Assembly (NCBI GenBank): GCA_020403245.1
Contig: JADBYA010000046.1
Location: 1 to 45,599, forward strand
DNA: 45,599 nucleotides
Direction: 5' to 3'
From: Flavobacterium sp.
GTDB taxonomy: Bacteria > Bacteroidota > Bacteroidia > Flavobacteriales > Flavobacteriaceae
Positions 42,037-45,599 of the stretch are shown one piece after another. The notes beneath the pieces are model-generated. The model did no database searches and was not told the origin of the DNA. It saw nothing but the letters and a program-made list of their open reading frames with translations. How positions within the stretch are numbered: the stretch's first letter is position 1; each line of letters opens with the position of its first letter. Made by a program: the position numbers and the translations under genes.

Positions 42037-44256
42037 ATGAAATCATTATGTACCGCTGTTCTCGTTCTAGTATCTGCCAACTTTTTTGCTCAAGAAACCG
42101 AGAAAAACAAAGAAAACACTAGTGTAAACGACACTATTAAAAACAATAACATCAACGAATTGGAAGGTGTTACCATTTATGGCAACAAACGACAATACAT
42201 TAAAGTTGAATCGGACAAAACTACCATCAGCATTAAAGAAAATCCAATGCTCAGCACCGGAAATGCTTTGGAAGCAGTAAAAAAACTTCCGGGTGTAATT
42301 ACCTCTCCTAATGGTGGATTGACTTTAAATGGAAAAGGTGTTGCCATCTATATTGACAACGCTCCTAGCACTTTGACTGGTCAAGATTTGCAAAATTATC
42401 TTTCCTCGTTACCAGCAAATGCCATCGAAAAAGTGGAACTGATTTACAATCCAGGTGCAGCTTTTGATGCCAATGCCAGCGGTTCTATCATCAATATTAT
42501 TACAAGTTCCAAAAAGTTGAAAGGAATAAATGCCAGTTTTAATCTCAATTATAATTTTAATAAATACCAAAAACCAAGCCCACAAATTCTTTTGAACGGC
42601 AAAGAAAAAGACTTGAGTTGGCAGACTATGCTTGGCTATAATTATATTGACAGCGAAAACAGAACAATTAGCGATCAAACCTTTACGGCTTTTTCGCCTG
42701 ATATAGTAATGCGGCAAGAAAATTTTTCGGTAACAACACAACGAAATCTGTACTGGCGAACTGGAACAAATTATAAGCTTTCTAAAAAAAGTAATATTCT
42801 CTTAAATTATAATATGAATTTGGGCAATGATAGAAACGTTTTTGATGCCACTACCCAATCAGATGACATTGATTATCTAAATAATGGGGTAACTAAAACT
42901 AAAAACCAAAATCACGAACTGAGTATTCAATACAAAACAAAGCTAGACACTATTGGAAGAACGTTGGATGTCACAGGTTTTGGAAACTTGTTTCATAGAA
43001 ATCCAATTTCAACTTCGGATGCAACAGATTTAATTTCGAATGAAAGTTTCTTTAACGATGGAAATTCTGATTTTGATTTGAAAAATTATTATTTGAAATA
43101 TGACTTTATAATTCCATTTGAAAAATATAAGTTTTCAATTACCACAGGTGGAAAATACAATATTTTGAAAGTTGATAATATTGGCGATTATTTTATCAAT
43201 AGCCCAACTGCAAACAGAATAGTTTTCGATTACAGCGAGAACAACTTAGCTTTTTATGCGGAAGCAAGAAAAAAAATCAAAAAATTCAATTTTACTTTAG
43301 GGCTTCGTTTTGAGGATTTTAATGTAGAGCGAATTTCGAGCACTGTTGACGGAAAAATTAAATTTAGAAATACGAATTTGTTTCCTAACATTAGCGCAAT
43401 TTATGAAGTCAATGATGATATAAATGTAACGGCAAATTATTCAAAAAAAATCAATCAACCCAATTATTTCACTCTAGATCCCAACAACAGTTCTAGTTTT
43501 GATCAATACAATACTTCGCAAGGAAATATATTTTTAGACCCAACTTTTTTTGACAATTATGAGGTTAAAATTACCGCATTGCAATTCATACAACTTGGTG
43601 CCAATTTTACTCGAACCAAAGACAATAATTTATTTATTTTTAGTGCCGATGCCGATGCAACCGAACCTATAAGCAATCAAACATTCCAACAATTTGATCG
43701 ATTTGATACTTTTAGTGCTTACTTTAGTTTCCCAATTCCTTTAGATTATTTTTTCAAAGGAAAGGAAGAATTCCAAAAACGAATGAATTATATAGACAAG
43801 ATGAATTACATTTTTGTAAACATCAATTATGTAAAAAACGAAATTCGTGGATTTGACTTTCCTTATTCAAACGAAGCCATATGGAGCTATTCAACACAAG
43901 CACAGTTTATTTTGCCTTGGGATATCAAAAGCACCATTAGTTATTTTATACTTGAGCGTGGAAATTGGGAAATCTATAAAATCACCAAACCAATTCAACA
44001 GTTTGACATTTCATTGAACAAAGAATTTATGAATAATAAACTCAAAGTTGGATTGCATTGTTTTGATGTTTTCAATTCAAACGAAATAAATGCTTTAGTT
44101 GGCGGGAATAACTTGAACACTAACTTCTATCAAAAACAGGACAGTAGGGTTTTTAGAATATCGTTGACGTATAATTTTGGAAACCTAAAACTACAAAAAG
44201 AAAACACCGATATTGAGGTTGAAAAAGTAAAAAGTGGTGGCGGTTTAGTTAAATAG
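42037..44256 (+). CDS. outer-membrane beta-barrel family protein, TonB-dependent-receptor-like
   Basis: 739 residues with a signal peptide (A-N-F-F-A-Q, about residue 18). Residues 45-150 form a plug domain: L-E-G-V-T-I-Y-G, A-L-E-A-V-K-K-L-P-G-V, I-Y-I-D-N-A-P and I-E-K-V-E-L-I-Y-N-P-G-A-A-F-D-A-N-A-S-G-S-I-I-N-I-I-T. The rest is a long barrel ending R-I-S-L-T-Y-N-F-G-N near the C-terminus. No carboxypeptidase-like domain precedes the plug, and no SusD partner is adjacent, so a polysaccharide locus is not supported. The substrate is unknown. Confidence 0.9.
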   Translation: MKSLCTAVLVLVSANFFAQETEKNKENTSVNDTIKNNNINELEGVTIYGNKRQYIKVESDKTTISIKENPMLSTGNALEAVKKLPGVITSPNGGLTLNGKGVAIYIDNAPSTLTGQDLQNYLSSLPANAIEKVELIYNPGAAFDANASGSIINIITSSKKLKGINASFNLNYNFNKYQKPSPQILLNGKEKDLSWQTMLGYNYIDSENRTISDQTFTAFSPDIVMRQENFSVTTQRNLYWRTGTNYKLSKKSNILLNYNMNLGNDRNVFDATTQSDDIDYLNNGVTKTKNQNHELSIQYKTKLDTIGRTLDVTGFGNLFHRNPISTSDATDLISNESFFNDGNSDFDLKNYYLKYDFIIPFEKYKFSITTGGKYNILKVDNIGDYFINSPTANRIVFDYSENNLAFYAEARKKIKKFNFTLGLRFEDFNVERISSTVDGKIKFRNTNLFPNISAIYEVNDDINVTANYSKKINQPNYFTLDPNNSSSFDQYNTSQGNIFLDPTFFDNYEVKITALQFIQLGANFTRTKDNNLFIFSADADATEPISNQTFQQFDRFDTFSAYFSFPIPLDYFFKGKEEFQKRMNYIDKMNYIFVNINYVKNEIRGFDFPYSNEAIWSYSTQAQFILPWDIKSTISYFILERGNWEIYKITKPIQQFDISLNKEFMNNKLKVGLHCFDVFNSNEINALVGGNNLNTNFYQKQDSRVFRISLTYNFGNLKLQKENTDIEVEKVKSGGGLVK

Positions 44257-44332
44257 AAATCAAAAATAGGGTTCTACTACGAAACTAGTGGATATTATAA
44301 ATTAGAAAACATTTATAAAAAACAAAATTGAA

Positions 44333-44357
44333 GGCATAATACTGAAAAATAGTTGGT
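44333..44357 (+). repeat. Left terminal inverted repeat of the IS
   Basis: TACTGAAAAATAGTTGGT at 44340-44357 plus outer GGCATAA; 21 of 25 positions match the right end. Confidence 0.82.
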
Positions 44358-44396
44358 AAAAACCCTTTTAAGGTTTGTTATCATTGGTTTTAGAGA

Positions 44397-44430
44397 AAGT
44401 TTGATGAAATTCGTTTCATCAAACTTTTTT
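44397..44430 (+). terminator. Terminator inside the left end of the IS, just before the transposase
   Basis: AAGTTTGATGAAA and TTTCATCAAACTT form a 13-bp perfect stem closed by TTCG and followed by T's. It ends 3 nt before the transposase ATG (44434) and would block read-in transcription. Confidence 0.85.
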
Positions 44431-44433
44431 AAT

Positions 44434-45407
44434 ATGGAAAAACAACCAAAAAAAAGCGATGTTGGGGTTGTAAAAGTCTCGATGTTATTCGCTGGGGAAA
44501 ACAAAGTAATAAACAGAGGTTTAAATGTAAAAATTGTGGTTTATTATTTACAGATAATAGACCTGAACAACGATTAAAAAATAGATTTGTTTGGTTTAAA
44601 AAATGGGTTATTGAACGGCAAACTTATAAAACACTTATTCGTGATAGTGGTTATTCAAAAGATACTTTGCAACGCACTTTTTATGCTATTTTAGAGCAAG
44701 CCCCCAAAATAAAAATTATAAAAAGAGAGCATGTCAATTTAAGAATGGATGCTACTTATTTTGAGAAGTTTTGTATGATCTGCTATCAAGATGATTTTGA
44801 TGGTTACACACAACTAATTCGATTTGCTGATAATGAAAATTATCAAGAGATGAAAGAAGATTTAGAAAATCTAATCAAGTTAGGCATTCAAATAGAAAGT
44901 ATAACAACCGACGGTCATAAGAGTATTTTAAAAGCAATTAAGAAAGCAGTTCCGAAAGCAAAAGTGCAACGTTGCTTAGTTCATATTCAGCGTATGTGCT
45001 TACTTTGGCTGACTCGATACCCAAAACATATTGCTGGACAAGAATTAAGAAGTATTGTTTTGAAGCTCTTAAAAATACAAACTGAAAACGATAAAATGTA
45101 TTGGATACAAGAGTTTAATCAATGGTATGAAAACCACAAAACATACATCAATGAGAAAACAGTTAACCAAGAAACAGATAGGTATTGGTATACGCATAAA
45201 CTTCTAAGAAGATCTTATTCTACAATTAAAAGCGCATTACCAAATATGTTTCATTACTTGAAAAATACAAATATTCCAAGAACAACAAATGGCATTGAAG
45301 GGTTCTTTAGTCATTTGAAAAATCATCTTGATATTCATCGAGGATTAACAACAAAAAACAGGATAAACTTTATTAAATGGTATGTCTTTTTCTCTAATCA
45401 AAAATGA
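44434..45407 (+). CDS. IS256-like transposase, variant zinc-binding type; needs a frameshift near codon 7
   Basis: The ATG at 44434 opens M-E-K-Q-P-K-K, but the conserved protein continues in the -1 frame after an A8 run (44448-44455): R-C-W-G-C...R-F-K-C-K-N-C-G-L-L-F. That is the N-terminal zinc ribbon with two C-x-x-C pairs. The frame then runs unbroken to TGA 45405-45407. The catalytic DDE is visible: Asp in R-M-D-A-T-Y-F, Asp in T-T-D-G-H-K-S, Glu in G-I-E-G-F-F-S-H-L. V-Q-R-C-L-V-H is the usual IS256/MULE C...H block. In the main frame no ATG, GTG or TTG precedes the zinc ribbon; the first such codon is TTG 44667. Slippage on the A run or a disabling mutation are both possible. Confidence 0.82.
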
Positions 45408-45432
45408 GTTTTCTTTAGCCATAAAGCAAACA

Positions 45433-45475
45433 GGTAAATAAAAAAGGCAGTCCAAATTTGAACTGCCAATTTACC
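45433..45475 (-). terminator. Hairpin in the right end of the IS, terminator-like on the minus strand
   Basis: GGCAGT/ACTGCC (45446-45451, 45462-45467) sits inside GGTAAAT/ATTTACC (45433-45439, 45469-45475). On the minus strand the inner hairpin is followed by a T run, so it would stop transcription entering from the right. Confidence 0.7.
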
Positions 45476-45574
45476 TTATCGCATTAATCATATTGCTAGT
45501 ATGTTGGTCTCCACCAGAGCATAATTCCTCTTCTGATTAACGACGGAATATTACAAATAATTATTTTAAAATCC

Positions 45575-45599
45575 ACCAACTATTTTTCAGTACATTACC
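45575..45599 (-). repeat. Right terminal inverted repeat of the IS
   Basis: ACCAACTATTTTTCAGTA (45575-45592), then cattacc to the window end; complementary to the left end. Confidence 0.82.

Larger units (their letters stand above)
44333..45599 (+). mobile_element. IS256-like insertion sequence, zinc-binding variant
   Basis: Terminal inverted repeats TACTGAAAAATAGTTGGT (44340-44357 and complement 45575-45592) are perfect over 18 bp. They extend outward to GGCATAA on the left and GGTAATG (complement) on the right, the latter ending at the last base of the window. Inside lie a protective terminator, one transposase gene and a second hairpin. The right flank is not visible, so target duplication cannot be tested. 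Size is about 1.27 kb. Confidence 0.85.

Noticed and set aside
42037..44256. Polysaccharide utilisation locus around the barrel receptor
   Set aside because: No SusD-like protein, glycoside hydrolase or regulator is adjacent, and the receptor lacks the SusC-type N-terminal domain.
44332..44339. Target-site duplication flanking the IS
   Set aside because: The right flank is outside the window if the IS ends at 45599; taking 45592 as the end, the flanks do not match.
1..45599. CRISPR array, defence island or biosynthetic cluster
   Set aside because: No regularly spaced direct repeats, cas genes, or restriction or NRPS/PKS genes were found; only the toxin-antitoxin pair and the IS are accessory.

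Overview
The window is a low-GC chromosomal segment from a member of the Bacteroidota, almost certainly a Flavobacterium-like flavobacterium. The signs are: a type IX secretion system (T9SS) cargo C-terminus next to a PorP/SprF protein; a T9SS type A cargo; promoter-like TAnnTTTG (-7) boxes about 20-40 nt before several start codons; A-rich start regions; an S46 dipeptidyl-peptidase; and a folK/deoxynucleoside-kinase fusion. Most genes are housekeeping. The accessory parts are a toxin-antitoxin pair, an insertion sequence at the right edge, and several families of short intergenic repeats.

Layout. 1-1.4 kb: end of a T9SS type B cargo, then porP/sprF. 1.4-10.4 kb: gamma-carbonic anhydrase, then a long minus-strand envelope cluster read CBS protein > nadK > DUF6089 protein > uppS > bamA > two Skp/OmpH-like chaperones > murI. 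It joins peptidoglycan precursor supply (murI, uppS) with outer-membrane protein assembly (bamA, skp). 10.5-13.5 kb: pdxJ, an alpha/beta hydrolase, a T9SS type A protein and a YvlD-like membrane protein. 13.5-17.1 kb: the proteostasis run tig-clpP-clpX. 17-26 kb: a small lipoprotein, a GH3-like protein, an amidase, an unknown secreted protein, an M48 protease, a DUF2797 protein and an AsmA-like protein. 26-31.2 kb: the folK-dNK fusion, a SpoU methyltransferase, a DUF1573 protein and mutS. 31.3-31.7 kb: tRNA-Gly(GCC) and tRNA-Leu(UAA) behind a consensus flavobacterial promoter. 31.8-36.2 kb: an Ala-rich lipoprotein, the S46 peptidase, and waaA directly coupled to a RelE/ParE-type toxin-antitoxin pair. 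36.3-40 kb: a DegT/DnrJ aminotransferase, galE, a small helical lipoprotein and fabD. 40-44.3 kb: a large unknown membrane protein and an outer-membrane beta-barrel receptor. 44.3-45.6 kb: an IS256-like element of the zinc-binding variant, whose right terminus coincides with the end of the window.

The least explained signal is a 5'-leader element found three times (before nadK, before the 38.9-kb lipoprotein and before the DegT aminotransferase). Each copy has a CATATG exactly 31 bp before a second CATATG that holds the gene's start codon, a caccaat block further upstream, and a tiny upstream reading frame beginning in the first CATATG. Two copies also keep a hairpin whose stem differs in sequence but still pairs. 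Three unrelated genes sharing a leader down to the start codon suggests a mobile or amplified regulatory/translation element.
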